Positions 26,078 to 35,354 of a DNA stretch of 44,619 nt are shown here, piece after piece (within the stretch, counting starts at the first letter, position 1; each line of letters opens with the position of its first letter). The notes under the pieces were generated by a model, which saw only the letters and a list, made by a program, of their open reading frames with translations, had not been told where the DNA came from and did not search any database. The DNA is taken from NCBI GenBank assembly GCA_049291875.1, contig JBATQE010000022.1:1-44619 (forward strand), read 5' to 3'. The translations under genes were made by a program, and so were the position numbers. This DNA comes from CTSOIL-112 sp049291875 (GTDB lineage Bacteria > Pseudomonadota > Gammaproteobacteria > Burkholderiales > Burkholderiaceae).

Positions 26078-26146
26078 GAAAGGCTCCTGTTGTTTGTGCT
26101 TAAAATTAAAATGGTTATCTAAAACAGCTAAAGCCTGAGAATTTTA

Positions 26147-26177
26147 AAACAAAAGGACGCATTTCTGCGTCCTTTTT
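26147..26177 (-). terminator. Terminator of the nar-carbonic anhydrase operon
   Basis: GGACGCA (26155-26161), loop TTTC, TGCGTCC (26166-26172) form a 7-bp stem followed on the minus strand by TTTTGTTTT. It lies 37 bases after the carbonic anhydrase stop. Confidence 0.85.
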
Positions 26178-26213
26178 ATAGGCCACCCGTGCTGGATGAA
26201 CATTTTGCCTGAT

Positions 26214-26915
26214 TTACACGAGTTCTTCGGGCCGAACCGCACACGCCAACGGCGGCACGAGCGATACAAATTCGCCGCGATCGCTGTCGTAACCGGACAA
26301 AGAGCCGCTGCGCATATCAAAATACCAGCCGTCAATTTGTACCGCGCCATCGGCGACCTTCTCCGACAACCACGGATACGACTGCAGATTGCTCAACGAG
26401 ACCAAGATTGCCATTTGCTCGCAGAGTTCGTACGCATCACGCTGCGGATTTTTACGAAACGAGGTGAATGCAGCCTCCTTCGCAGTCTGAGCAATGTCCA
26501 ACCACTTTGCCAATGAGCTGCCATACGGTGCAGAACCATCCATCAGCCCGCGAATGCCGCCGCAACCGTTGTGCCCAAGCACGATCACACGCTTGACCTG
26601 CAACACCTGCACGGCAAATTCCAAAGCCGCTGCCACGCTGGCGTGTTCGCTGTTCGGGTCAAACGGCGGGACGAGATTGGCAACATTACGCACCACAAAC
26701 ATTTCGCCCGGTTCGGTACCGAGTAAGGCAGGCGGATGCACCCGCGAGTCACAGCAGCCGATGACCAGCGTGGTCGGTTTTTGCCCGGCCTTGAGTTGCT
26801 CATACAAAGCCGCATCATCACCGAAATAACGTTGCTGATAGCGACTAAAGCCCTGCAAAAGCGCATCCTCAGACATATCTTTGGGTGTGTCCGCCTCAGA
26901 CGATTGATCGTTCAT
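26214..26915 (-). CDS. can: Beta-class carbonic anhydrase
   Basis: This zinc enzyme interconverts CO2 and bicarbonate in the cytoplasm. The 233-residue protein has VIGCCDSRVHP (Cys54, Asp56 and Arg58 of the CxDSR motif), FVVRNVANLVPP, and the second zinc pair in LGHNGCGGIRG (His115, Cys118). The start is 18 bases after the narI stop and no terminator lies between, so it is probably the fifth gene of the narGHJI operon; a terminator follows it. This suggests that bicarbonate supply or internal pH is adjusted during nitrate respiration, which is inference. The symbol is by family; cynT is the other possible name. Confidence 0.9.
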   Translation of the reverse strand: MNDQSSEADTPKDMSEDALLQGFSRYQQRYFGDDAALYEQLKAGQKPTTLVIGCCDSRVHPPALLGTEPGEMFVVRNVANLVPPFDPNSEHASVAAALEFAVQVLQVKRVIVLGHNGCGGIRGLMDGSAPYGSSLAKWLDIAQTAKEAAFTSFRKNPQRDAYELCEQMAILVSLSNLQSYPWLSEKVADGAVQIDGWYFDMRSGSLSGYDSDRGEFVSLVPPLACAVRPEELV

Positions 26916-26933
26916 TTCGCCCCACGCATCTGT

Positions 26934-27620
26934 TCATTTACGCGGACGAACCAACTGCCACGAGCGATTCAGATACGTCACCGTGCCAAAGCCGCTCCAC
27001 GCATGAACCAAACGTGTGAATGGAAACACCACAAACAGGCTCATCCCAAGGAATAGATGCAGCTTGAATACCCACGACGCATGCACGATATAACTCGCCG
27101 CATCGCCACGGAAGGTCACAATGTGCTGCGCCCACGTCATCAGCGCCACCATTTCTTCGCCATCCAAATGCTGCGCAGACACGAAAATCGTGGACAATCC
27201 GGCCAATACGGTCGCGAGCAGCCACAGCAAAACCAATTTATCGCGCCACGTGGTGTTTTTCGCCAGACGCGCATTGCCGAATCGACGTGCGAGCAAAATC
27301 AGCAGACCGAGCAAACACAGCACGCCCATGATACCGCCCGCGACCATGGCGAATACCTGTTTGGTGCTGTGCGAAATACCCAAGGTATCCCACACCGCCA
27401 CCGGCGTGAGCAAGCCGACCAAATGCCCGAAGAACAAACCCAAAATCCCGATATGAAACAAAATATTGCCCAAGCGTAACGAGCCAGCGTACAGCACCTG
27501 CGACGACTCGCTTTTCCAACTGTACTGCTCGCGCTCAAAACGCACCAGCGAACCGAACAGGAAAATCACGGCGGCCATGTACGGGTAAATCCCGAATAAA
27601 AATTGATGTAAGTAATCCAT
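26934..27620 (-). CDS. narI: Respiratory nitrate reductase gamma subunit (cytochrome b)
   Basis: NarI is the membrane subunit that oxidises quinol with two b haems and passes electrons to NarH. The 228-residue protein has five hydrophobic helices and conserved His residues in LGNILFHIGILGLFFGHLVG and in the C-terminal WVFKLHLFLGMSLFVVFPFTRLVHAW, the four haem ligands. Length matches E. coli NarI (225). It lies 33 bases after narJ. Confidence 0.95.
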   Translation of the reverse strand: MDYLHQFLFGIYPYMAAVIFLFGSLVRFEREQYSWKSESSQVLYAGSLRLGNILFHIGILGLFFGHLVGLLTPVAVWDTLGISHSTKQVFAMVAGGIMGVLCLLGLLILLARRFGNARLAKNTTWRDKLVLLWLLATVLAGLSTIFVSAQHLDGEEMVALMTWAQHIVTFRGDAASYIVHASWVFKLHLFLGMSLFVVFPFTRLVHAWSGFGTVTYLNRSWQLVRPRK

Positions 27621-27653
27621 CGTTTTCTCCAGTTTTTTCTAACGCACAACGCA

Positions 27654-28301
27654 TTACTGCGGGCGCTGTGCATAAAAGTTAATCGGTGCTACCGCCGGTG
27701 TCGCCATGCGCTGATTGAGCAATGGCTCCACGCCCTCGGCATTCGGCCCGAAGGTCTCCATCGCCTCGTCCATGTCACGAATCGGCGGTACGGTCAGCGG
27801 CTCCGGTACAACCGGCGAGCGCGCGACCAGTACCTCAAACACCGAAGCATACAGCGACTCATTGCCTTTGAGTTTATGGCCGATGTGCGCCAAGACATGT
27901 ACCGCTTCGCCGAGCAAAGTTTGCGCTTCGGATGGTGTGCATTCGGATAAAAACTCCAAAAACAGCGGCACATAATCCGGCAATTCGTCCGCCATCACGT
28001 CAAATCCATGCTTGCGGTACTCGTCCAGCAAATCCACCATCGCCTGCCCGCGTGCACGATCTTCGCCATGCACATGCTCGAACAAATGCAGCGAATGCGA
28101 CGGCGTGCGGTCAAAAGTTTGCACATAGCACTCTTGTAAATGAATCAAATCGGTGTGCGCCATCTCATCGAGCAAAGGTCTCAATGCAGGTACAAAATCA
28201 GCGTATTCATCGGTCAGCAGCGCGCGAATCTCGGGAATGCCTGCCTGCAATTCCGCTTGCGGATAACACAGCAAGGCTGAGAGTATTTTGTAGAGTTTCA
28301 T
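27654..28301 (-). CDS. narJ: Nitrate reductase maturation chaperone
   Basis: NarJ binds the NarG precursor and assists insertion of the molybdenum cofactor and the first iron-sulfur cluster. The 215-residue protein is helical and has the family pattern KILSALLCYPQ, LQECYVQTFDRTPSHSLHLFEHVHGEDRARGQAMVDLLDEYRKHGF and PDYVPLFLEFLSE. It sits between narH and narI as is standard. Confidence 0.94.
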   Translation of the reverse strand: MKLYKILSALLCYPQAELQAGIPEIRALLTDEYADFVPALRPLLDEMAHTDLIHLQECYVQTFDRTPSHSLHLFEHVHGEDRARGQAMVDLLDEYRKHGFDVMADELPDYVPLFLEFLSECTPSEAQTLLGEAVHVLAHIGHKLKGNESLYASVFEVLVARSPVVPEPLTVPPIRDMDEAMETFGPNAEGVEPLLNQRMATPAVAPINFYAQRPQ

Positions 28302-28315
28302 CAGTCGCTCTCCCC

Positions 28316-29869
28316 TTAACCACGATTTTGATTGTTTTCACGATCACGACGCAGATCATGGAATACGATGGGCGTGGCCTTTTTCTTACCAAATAAATTT
28401 GCTTCCGACGTGCCGCTTGAGCAGCCATTGCCAAAGGTAAAGCCACAACTGGATTTGTCATCAAACGCGTTTTCCACCATCTCTTTGTGCGACGTTGGGA
28501 TGACGAAGCGGTCTTCGTAATTCGCAATCGCCATGATTTGGTACATTTCCTCGACTTGCGCGCCGGACAGATGCGTGCCTTTGAGCGTGGTTTCATCCAC
28601 CGTTTTTTCGACCGATTTCGCACGCATGTAGCGGCGCATCGCAATCATGGTTTCCAAGGCTTTCAACACCGGCGTTTCATTGCCTGCGGTGAGTAAATTG
28701 GCCAAATATTTCAACGGGATGCGTAAATCTTTCACATCCGGGATGATGCCGTTTTCCCCTACGAGACCGTTTTCCACCGCCGATTGAATCGGTGACAGAG
28801 GCGGGATGTACCATACCATGGGCAAGGTGCGGTATTCAGGATGCAGCGGGAACGCGACTTTCCACTCCATCGCCATTTTGTACACCGGCGAATTCTGCGC
28901 CGAGTCAATCCAGCTTTGCGGAATGCCCTGCTTCAAGGCTTCGGCCTGAATCGCCGGATCGTTCGGATCAAGGAACACGCCCAATTGCGCTTCGTACAAA
29001 TCCTGCTCGTTTTCGACGCTGGCCGCCTGCTCGATTTTGTCCGCGTCATACAGCAGCACGCCGAGGTAGCGGATACGGCCGACGCAGGTTTCCGAGCAGA
29101 CCGTTGGCTGGCCGGATTCGATGCGCGGATAGCAGAAGGTGCATTTTTCCGCCTTACCCGACGTCCAGTTGTAGTAGATTTTTTTGTACGGGCAGCCGGA
29201 AATACACATCCGCCAGCCGCGACATTTGTCTTGGTCGATCAACACGATGCCGTCGTCTTCGCGTTTGTAGATCGAGCCGGAGGGACAGCTCGCCACGCAG
29301 GTCGGGTTCAGGCAGTGTTCACACAAACGAGGCAAATACATCATGAAGGTGTTTTCAAAGGCCGCGTGCATGTCTTTTTGGATGCCCTCGAACAGCGCGT
29401 CTTTGGCACGTTTGGCAAATTCGCCGCCCAGATCGTCTTCCCAGTTCGGCCCCCATTCGATTTTTTCCATCTTTTCACCGGTCAAAACGGAAATCGGCCG
29501 TGCTGTCGGCGGAGTTTGCATTTCCGGCGCGTTTTGCAAATGCTCGTAGTCGTAGGTGAACGGCTCGTAGTATTCATCAATTTGCGGCAGATTCGGGTTG
29601 GCAAAAATATTGGCGAGGATTTTGAGTTTGCCGCCTTGGCGCGGTTGTAACTTGCCATCGGCTTTGCGCACCCAGCCGCCATTCCATTTGTCTTGGTTTT
29701 CCCATTCTTTCGGGTAGCCGATGCCCGGCTTGGTTTCCACGTTGTTGAACCACGCGTATTCCACGCCGTCGCGGCTGGTCCAGACGTTTTTGCAGGTAAC
29801 CGAACAGGTGTGGCAACCGATGCATTTGTCCAGATTAAGAACCATGCCGATTTGTGCTCTGATTTTCAT
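28316..29869 (-). CDS. narH: Respiratory nitrate reductase beta subunit
   Basis: NarH carries four iron-sulfur clusters linking NarI haems to NarG. The 517-residue protein (E. coli 512) has CIGCHTCSVTC near the start, then CEHCLNPTCVASCPSG, and CRGWRMCISGCPYKK, where Trp replaces a Cys as in the [3Fe-4S] cluster of NarH, and CTFCYPRIESGQPTVCSETCVGR. GAGAGAATACT precedes the start. The C-terminal end has a Cys- and Gly-containing SSCGFTFGNGCSSG segment. Confidence 0.95.
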   Translation of the reverse strand: MKIRAQIGMVLNLDKCIGCHTCSVTCKNVWTSRDGVEYAWFNNVETKPGIGYPKEWENQDKWNGGWVRKADGKLQPRQGGKLKILANIFANPNLPQIDEYYEPFTYDYEHLQNAPEMQTPPTARPISVLTGEKMEKIEWGPNWEDDLGGEFAKRAKDALFEGIQKDMHAAFENTFMMYLPRLCEHCLNPTCVASCPSGSIYKREDDGIVLIDQDKCRGWRMCISGCPYKKIYYNWTSGKAEKCTFCYPRIESGQPTVCSETCVGRIRYLGVLLYDADKIEQAASVENEQDLYEAQLGVFLDPNDPAIQAEALKQGIPQSWIDSAQNSPVYKMAMEWKVAFPLHPEYRTLPMVWYIPPLSPIQSAVENGLVGENGIIPDVKDLRIPLKYLANLLTAGNETPVLKALETMIAMRRYMRAKSVEKTVDETTLKGTHLSGAQVEEMYQIMAIANYEDRFVIPTSHKEMVENAFDDKSSCGFTFGNGCSSGTSEANLFGKKKATPIVFHDLRRDRENNQNRG

Positions 29870-29887
29870 AGTATTCTCTCCAATTGC

Positions 29888-32800
29888 TTAGGCTGTAACG
29901 GCATTTGCATTCGCAGGCTGATCCATCCAGTCCACTTTGTCCATTTTGCGCACGATGACGAACTCATCACGGTTCGCACCCACCGTGCCGTAGTAGTTAA
30001 AGCCGTAAGACTGCTGGGCATAGCCACCGATCATGTGCGTCGGTTTGAGTACCGTTCGCGTGACCGAGTTGTGAATGCCGCCGCGTTTTTTCGATACTTC
30101 CGCACCCGGAACATTGACGATTTTTTCCTGTGCGTGGTACATCAAAATCACGCCATCGGGGATGCGTTGGCTCACCACCACGCGTGCGGTCAAGGTTCCG
30201 TTAAGGTTGAATACCTCGACCCAGTCGTTGTCCACCAAGCCACCACGTTTGGCATCCGCTTCCGACACCCAAACGTGTGGCCCGCCGCGCGAGAGTGTGA
30301 GCATGCGCAGATTGTCGCTGTAGGTGCTGTGAATGCCCCATTTTTGGTGCGGCGTGAGGAAGTTCAGCACGATTTCAGGATTGCCATTGCTGTGTTTGCC
30401 GAGCATCATGTCGGTGGTTTTCAGGTCTACCGCCGGACGATAGACGCAGAAGCCTTCGCCGAATTTGCGCATCCATTGGTGGTCTTGGTAAAACTGTTGG
30501 CGACCGGTGAGCGTGCGCCACGGAATCAGCTCGTGTACATTGGTGTAGCCGGCGTTGTAGGAGACTTCTTCGGACTCCAGCCCCGACCAAATTGGTGAGG
30601 AAATGATTTTGCGCGGCTGTGCCTGTATGTCGCGGAAACGGATACTGTCGTGCTCGCGCGGTTTGGCCAAATGCGTGTGGTCAATGCCGGTGAATTGGCT
30701 CAACGACTCCCATGCCTTAACCGCCACATGACCGTTGGTTTCCGGCGCGAGGGTCAAGATCATTTCGGCCGCATCAATGGCGGTATTGAGTTTTGGCTGA
30801 CCTTTACCCGCACCTTCGGTGGCGACTTTGTTCAGGCCACGCAGGATGTCCACTTCGTGCTCGGTTTTCCAAGTCATGCCTTTGCCGCCATTGCCAACTT
30901 TTTCCAGCAACGGCCCGACCGAGGTGAATTTATTGTAAATTTGGCCGTAATCGCGCTCCACCACGGTCATCATCGGCATGGTTTTGCCCGGAATCGGTTC
31001 GCATTCGCCTTTTTTCCAGTCTTTCACGTCGAACGGTTGCCCCAGCTCTTGCGGTGAGTCGTGCATCAGCGGCGTCAATACGAGGTCTTTGCGCGTGCCG
31101 ATGTAATCACCCGCGATTTCGGAGAATTTTTTGGCGATGCCTTTGTAAATTTCCCAGTCGGTTTTGGACTGCCACAGCGGCTGAACCGCTTCACTCAGCG
31201 GGTGAATGAATGGGTGCATATCGGACGTGTTCAGATCGTCTTTTTCGTACCAAGTCGCAGTCGGCAAAACAATATCGGCGTACAAGCAGGTCGTGGACAT
31301 GCGGAAATCGAGCACCACGAGCAAATCGAGCTTGCCCTGTGCCGCCGGACGCACGGTGATTTCCTGCGGGGTGATGCAGTCGTCTTCGTCACCCAACACG
31401 GCGTTTTGCGTACCAAGCAAATATTTAAGGAAATATTCGTGGCCTTTGCCGGAGCTGCCTAAGATATTCGAGCGCCAGACAAATAAATTGCGCGGGAAGT
31501 TTTTCGGATTGTCCGGGTCATTGCACGACATATCGAGCGTACCGTTTTTTAGGCCATTCACGGCGTATTGCACCGGATCAACGCCCTGCTGCTGCGCCTG
31601 ATCGGTCACATCCAGCGGGTTGGTACTCAACTGCGGCGCAGACGGCAGCCAGCCCATGCGTTCGGCTTTGGCGTTGTAGTCGATCATGCTCATCGGCTCT
31701 AATTTGCCATGATGCGACGGCGCGAGAATCTCGCTCATGCCGAGTTTTTCATGACGCCATTGGCTGGTATGCGCGTAGAAAAAAGAGGTGCCGTTCATCT
31801 GGCGCGGCGGACGATGCCAGTCCAAGCCAAAGGCCAACGGCGCCCAGCCCGATTGCGGACGGAGTTTTTCCTGACCGACGTAGTGACACCAGCCGCCACC
31901 CGATTGACCAATACAGCCGCACATCATCAGCATATTGATGATGCCGCGATAATTCATGTCCATGTGGTACCAGTGGTTCAAACCCGCGCCGACGATGACC
32001 ATGCTCTTGCCGTGCGTTTGGTGCGCATTTTGTGCGAATTCGCGCGCCACCTGAATCACCATTTCGGCTTTGACGCCGGTGTGTTTTTCCTGCCATTTGG
32101 GCGTGTATGGAATGTCTTGCATGTAGTCGGTCGCGACCGTATCACTGGCAAACTCGGCCACGCCTCGGTCCACGCCGTAGTTCGCCACCAACAGATCAAA
32201 TACCGTTGCCACCAAGACCGACGAGCCATCGGCCAAAGTGATGCGGCGCGCAGGCACTTTGCGAATTTGGATGTCTTTGGAATTCGCTTCGTTTACACCG
32301 GCGAAATACTCAAAGCCCACTTCGGCCACAGCGTCGTGTTTGCCGAGCAAGCTGAGCTGCGCTTTGACGTCAGTACCATTGGCATCCTCTGATTTCAGAT
32401 TCCATTTGCCCTGCTCGCCCCAACGGAAGCCAATCGAGCCTTTCGGCGCGACGATGTCGCCGCTGTTCTCATCCACGACCAAGGTTTTCCAGTCAGGGTT
32501 ATTGTCCTGCCCTGCGTTGCCGGACAAATGGCTGGCGCGCAGGAAATACTCGGGCAGCAGTTTGTCGCCGTCGTCTTTGAGCACCACCAGCATCGGCATA
32601 TCGGTCAAGCGGCGACAGTAGTCTTGGAAATAATCCGACGGATTGTTCAGGTGAAATTCTTTCAAAATCACATGCCCCATCGCCATCGCCAGTGCCGCAT
32701 CCGTACCCTGTTTCGGCGCGAGCCAGATATCGCCGAATTTAGCCATTTCGCCAAAGTCGGACGATACCGCCACGGTTTTCGTGCCTTTATAGCGTACTTC

Positions 32801-33604
32801 GGTGTAAAAATGCGCGTCCGGCGTGCGCGTCATCGGCACGTTTGAACCCCAAACCATCAGATAAGTCGAGTTATACCAATCGGCAGATTCGGCCACGTCG
32901 GTCTGTTCACCCCAAATTTGTGGCGAGGCCGGTGGCAAATCGCAATACCAGTCATAGAACGACAAACACGCGCCGCCGAGTAAAGACAAATAACGCGAGC
33001 CTGCCGCATAACTCACCATCGACATGGCGGGAATCGGAGAGAAGCCAATCACGCGATCGGGACCGTAGTTTTTCACCGTGTAGGCATTGGCCGCGGCGAT
33101 GATTTCCTCCACCTCGTCCCAAGTCGCGCGCACCATGCCGCCGAGGCCACGTTTGGCTTTATACTGCTTCGCGCGCTCAGGGTCTTGGCTGATGTATTCC
33201 CACGCGCCGACTGGCGTCATGGTTTTGCGCGCGTCGCGCCACAGGCGCATCAGATGCCCGCGTATCATCGGGTATTTCACACGCTGCGCCGAATACACAT
33301 ACCAGCTATACGACGCACCACGCGGGCAGCCGCGCGGCTCGTGGTTCGGCAGATCAGGCCGCGTGCGCGGATAGTCGGTCTGCTGGGTTTCCCAAGTAAT
33401 CAAACCGTTTTTCACATACACCTTCCAACTGCACGAACCCGTACAGTTCACACCATGCGTCGAGCGCACGATCTTATCGTGCTGCCAACGGCTGCGGTAG
33501 GCGTTTTCCCATTTGCGGTCTTCATCCACCACCGCCCCATGCCCGTCTGAAAACGTGCTTTTCACTTTACCGAGAAAGTTCAATCTGTCTAAAAAGTGGC
33601 TCAT
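29888..33604 (-). CDS. narG: Respiratory nitrate reductase alpha subunit (molybdopterin)
   Basis: NarG reduces nitrate to nitrite at a bis-molybdopterin guanine dinucleotide site on the cytoplasmic face of the membrane. The 1238-residue protein (E. coli 1247) has HGVNCTGSCSW, where one His and three Cys (the last in EPRGCPRG) bind the FS0 [4Fe-4S] cluster, and SFYDWYCDLP, where Asp ligates molybdenum. Only a short Tat-like remnant precedes, as usual for cytoplasm-facing NarG. AGAGAGG precedes the start. It is the first gene of narGHJI-can; a terminator-like hairpin lies in its leader. Confidence 0.96.
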   Translation of the reverse strand: MSHFLDRLNFLGKVKSTFSDGHGAVVDEDRKWENAYRSRWQHDKIVRSTHGVNCTGSCSWKVYVKNGLITWETQQTDYPRTRPDLPNHEPRGCPRGASYSWYVYSAQRVKYPMIRGHLMRLWRDARKTMTPVGAWEYISQDPERAKQYKAKRGLGGMVRATWDEVEEIIAAANAYTVKNYGPDRVIGFSPIPAMSMVSYAAGSRYLSLLGGACLSFYDWYCDLPPASPQIWGEQTDVAESADWYNSTYLMVWGSNVPMTRTPDAHFYTEVRYKGTKTVAVSSDFGEMAKFGDIWLAPKQGTDAALAMAMGHVILKEFHLNNPSDYFQDYCRRLTDMPMLVVLKDDGDKLLPEYFLRASHLSGNAGQDNNPDWKTLVVDENSGDIVAPKGSIGFRWGEQGKWNLKSEDANGTDVKAQLSLLGKHDAVAEVGFEYFAGVNEANSKDIQIRKVPARRITLADGSSVLVATVFDLLVANYGVDRGVAEFASDTVATDYMQDIPYTPKWQEKHTGVKAEMVIQVAREFAQNAHQTHGKSMVIVGAGLNHWYHMDMNYRGIINMLMMCGCIGQSGGGWCHYVGQEKLRPQSGWAPLAFGLDWHRPPRQMNGTSFFYAHTSQWRHEKLGMSEILAPSHHGKLEPMSMIDYNAKAERMGWLPSAPQLSTNPLDVTDQAQQQGVDPVQYAVNGLKNGTLDMSCNDPDNPKNFPRNLFVWRSNILGSSGKGHEYFLKYLLGTQNAVLGDEDDCITPQEITVRPAAQGKLDLLVVLDFRMSTTCLYADIVLPTATWYEKDDLNTSDMHPFIHPLSEAVQPLWQSKTDWEIYKGIAKKFSEIAGDYIGTRKDLVLTPLMHDSPQELGQPFDVKDWKKGECEPIPGKTMPMMTVVERDYGQIYNKFTSVGPLLEKVGNGGKGMTWKTEHEVDILRGLNKVATEGAGKGQPKLNTAIDAAEMILTLAPETNGHVAVKAWESLSQFTGIDHTHLAKPREHDSIRFRDIQAQPRKIISSPIWSGLESEEVSYNAGYTNVHELIPWRTLTGRQQFYQDHQWMRKFGEGFCVYRPAVDLKTTDMMLGKHSNGNPEIVLNFLTPHQKWGIHSTYSDNLRMLTLSRGGPHVWVSEADAKRGGLVDNDWVEVFNLNGTLTARVVVSQRIPDGVILMYHAQEKIVNVPGAEVSKKRGGIHNSVTRTVLKPTHMIGGYAQQSYGFNYYGTVGANRDEFVIVRKMDKVDWMDQPANANAVTA

Positions 33605-33624
33605 ACTGCCTCTCTATGGTCTGA

Positions 33625-33672
33625 TAAAAAATGCCGTCCTGAGAAACACACAATTTCCTCAAGGTACGGCAT
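33625..33672 (-). promoter_or_regulatory. Terminator-like hairpin in the narG leader
   Basis: On the minus strand ATGCCGT (33672-33666), then ACCTTGAGG, loop, CTCAGG and ACGGCAT (33637-33631) form a 7-bp base stem with a further 6-bp upper stem around a bulge, followed at once by TTTTTT (33630-33625). It therefore has the form of an intrinsic terminator but ends about 20 bases before the narG ATG. Either it stops read-through from modB, with the narG promoter squeezed in elsewhere, or it works as an attenuator in the narG leader. Confidence 0.6.
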
Positions 33673-33697
33673 CAGTTTAGGAGAGATTAAGCACAAT

Positions 33698-33737
33698 ACC
33701 CATTGCCTGAACGTGGTGTCTATGGTGTGCAATGGGT
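33698..33737 (-). promoter_or_regulatory. Perfect 9-bp stem-loop in the modB-narG interval
   Basis: ACCCATTGC (33698-33706 on the plus strand) and GCAATGGGT (33729-33737) form a perfect 9-bp stem with a 22-base loop, 25 bases upstream of the terminator-like hairpin. It could be the regulatory arm of an attenuator or an inverted protein site. One arm also contains TACCCAT, which fits a NarL heptamer (TACYYMT). No sigma-70 promoter is obvious in 33605-33833. Confidence 0.55.
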
Positions 33738-33833
33738 GGGGAGCAGACTAATCCTTTTGGGGGAGGTGATCATTCTGAACCAGGCAGTCCATGATCAAAG
33801 AACAACTTCGAGATATTTAGACCATAAATTTGG

Positions 33834-34511
33834 TCAGTATTTCAAAAGCCGACCTTGGCTTTTGTTGACCGTATGCAAGATCAGCAAGACGGCGAAAGAA
33901 AATACCAGCAGACCTGCGGACAGCCAATGCGCCTGCGTATATTCCAGCCCCTCGACATGCTCATAAATAGCGATGGAGACGACTTGGGTTTTATCGGGGA
34001 TATTGCCGCCGATCATCAGCACGATGCCAAACTCGCCAACGGTGTGCGCAAAGCCAAAAATAGCGGCGGTCAAAATACTGGATTTGGCAATCGGCAAAAC
34101 CACCGTGAAAAAACGGTTGACCGGCCGCGCGCCCAAAGAATATGCGGCCTCCAAAATATCCGAATCGATGGATTCAAAGGCATTTTGCAAAGGTTGCACC
34201 ACAAACGGAATCGAGTAAAAAATCGAGCCGATGAGCAACCCCTTGAAGGTAAAAGCCAAAGTACCCCAGCCGAGCAAAGCGGAAAACTGGCCCAACGGGC
34301 CGTTCGGCCCCATCGCCAACAATAAATAAAACCCCAGCACCGTTGGCGGTAAAACCAACGGCAAGGCGATCAATGCATTCAGCGGAATTTTCACCCACGA
34401 GCGTGTACGCGCCAGCCACCACGCCAAGGGGATTCCGAACAGCAGTAGAATCACAGTGGTGAAGGTGGCTAATTTCAATGTCAGCCAAATCGGGGGCAGT
34501 AAATTTTCCAA
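33834..34511 (-). CDS. modB: Molybdate ABC transporter permease
   Basis: ModB is the inner-membrane channel for molybdate, which is needed for the NarG cofactor. The 225-residue protein has five to six hydrophobic helices and the permease EAA loop (LEAAYSLGARPVNRFFTVVLPIAKSSI). Length is standard. It follows modA by 69 bases. No ATPase gene modC follows; the next gene is narG. Confidence 0.92.
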   Translation of the reverse strand: MENLLPPIWLTLKLATFTTVILLLFGIPLAWWLARTRSWVKIPLNALIALPLVLPPTVLGFYLLLAMGPNGPLGQFSALLGWGTLAFTFKGLLIGSIFYSIPFVVQPLQNAFESIDSDILEAAYSLGARPVNRFFTVVLPIAKSSILTAAIFGFAHTVGEFGIVLMIGGNIPDKTQVVSIAIYEHVEGLEYTQAHWLSAGLLVFSFAVLLILHTVNKSQGRLLKY

Positions 34512-34580
34512 AATAAATGCTTAAAACGCGCTGATAATCAGTTAATCAATGAACCAAGGAATCAAGGGGCAATTCCGATA

Positions 34581-35324
34581 TTACACACCATAGCCATAGC
34601 GGCGGATGATGTTTTTCGCAGCGGGTGTTTTCAAGTGCTGCATCAATTGTTTTGCACCGGCGTTATCTTTGCCATGATTCAGAATAATGGCTTGTTGGAT
34701 GATCGGGCTATACATATTTTTAGGAATTAGCCAATATGAGCCTGAAATTCCACGATCTGATTGTACCTGTGAACGCGCGACAAAGCCAAGCTGTGCATTG
34801 CCTGTATAAACAAATTGGTAGGTTTGACCGATATTCTCACCGGTGACCAATTTGGGACGTACCTGCTCCATCAAGCCCATGCGTTCCAAAGTTTGCTGCG
34901 CCGCACGACCATACGGTGCGAGTTTGGGATTGGCCATTGCCAAATGTGCGAATGATTGACCACGCAAAACCGCGCCATTGCTGTCAACGACATTCGGTTG
35001 CGCGCTCCACAACACCAGCTCACCCACGGCATAGGTAAACCGCGTACCGGCAACCGCATTGCCCTCCTGCTCCAATTTGGTCGGTGTTTCTTGGTCTGCT
35101 GCGAGCAGCACATCAAACGGTGCACCATTTTTGATCTGCGCATAAAACTTACCGGTTGCGCCGGTACTGATGACCAAGCGATGACCGGTCGTTTGCTGAA
35201 ACTGCTTGGCGATTTCCTTGATCGGCTCGGCAAAATTCGCCGCCACCGCCACGTTAACCTCATCCGCTCGTGCCACGTTGCTGACCGCCAATGCACCCAA
35301 TAGAACCATCCACACTTTATTCAT
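34581..35324 (-). CDS. modA: Periplasmic molybdate-binding protein
   Basis: ModA captures molybdate in the periplasm. From the ATG at 35324 (GGAGGAAGAG upstream) the 247-residue protein has a signal peptide cleaved after SNVARA, then the family start VNVAVAANFAEPIKEIAKQF, ISTGATGKFYAQIKNGAPFDVLLAADQETP and a C-terminal half with GRAAQQTLERMG and FVARSQV. It follows a small membrane protein gene by 30 bases and precedes modB. Confidence 0.92.
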   Translation of the reverse strand: MNKVWMVLLGALAVSNVARADEVNVAVAANFAEPIKEIAKQFQQTTGHRLVISTGATGKFYAQIKNGAPFDVLLAADQETPTKLEQEGNAVAGTRFTYAVGELVLWSAQPNVVDSNGAVLRGQSFAHLAMANPKLAPYGRAAQQTLERMGLMEQVRPKLVTGENIGQTYQFVYTGNAQLGFVARSQVQSDRGISGSYWLIPKNMYSPIIQQAIILNHGKDNAGAKQLMQHLKTPAAKNIIRRYGYGV

Positions 35325-35354
35325 CTCTTCCTCCGCTTTGATCACGCTTCATTT

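Noticed and set aside
29693..30598. A 301-codon plus-strand frame over narG/narH
   Set aside because: Antisense to two strongly conserved genes, no family recognised, no ribosome binding site of note.
33541..33560. Neisseria DNA uptake sequence (CCCGTCTGAAAAC)
   Set aside because: Only one or two partial matches in 44 kb, inside coding sequence; uptake sequences would be much more frequent.
33605..33833. Moco riboswitch in the narG leader
   Set aside because: The stems do not let me recognise the Moco consensus by eye; kept only as a structured leader of unknown type.
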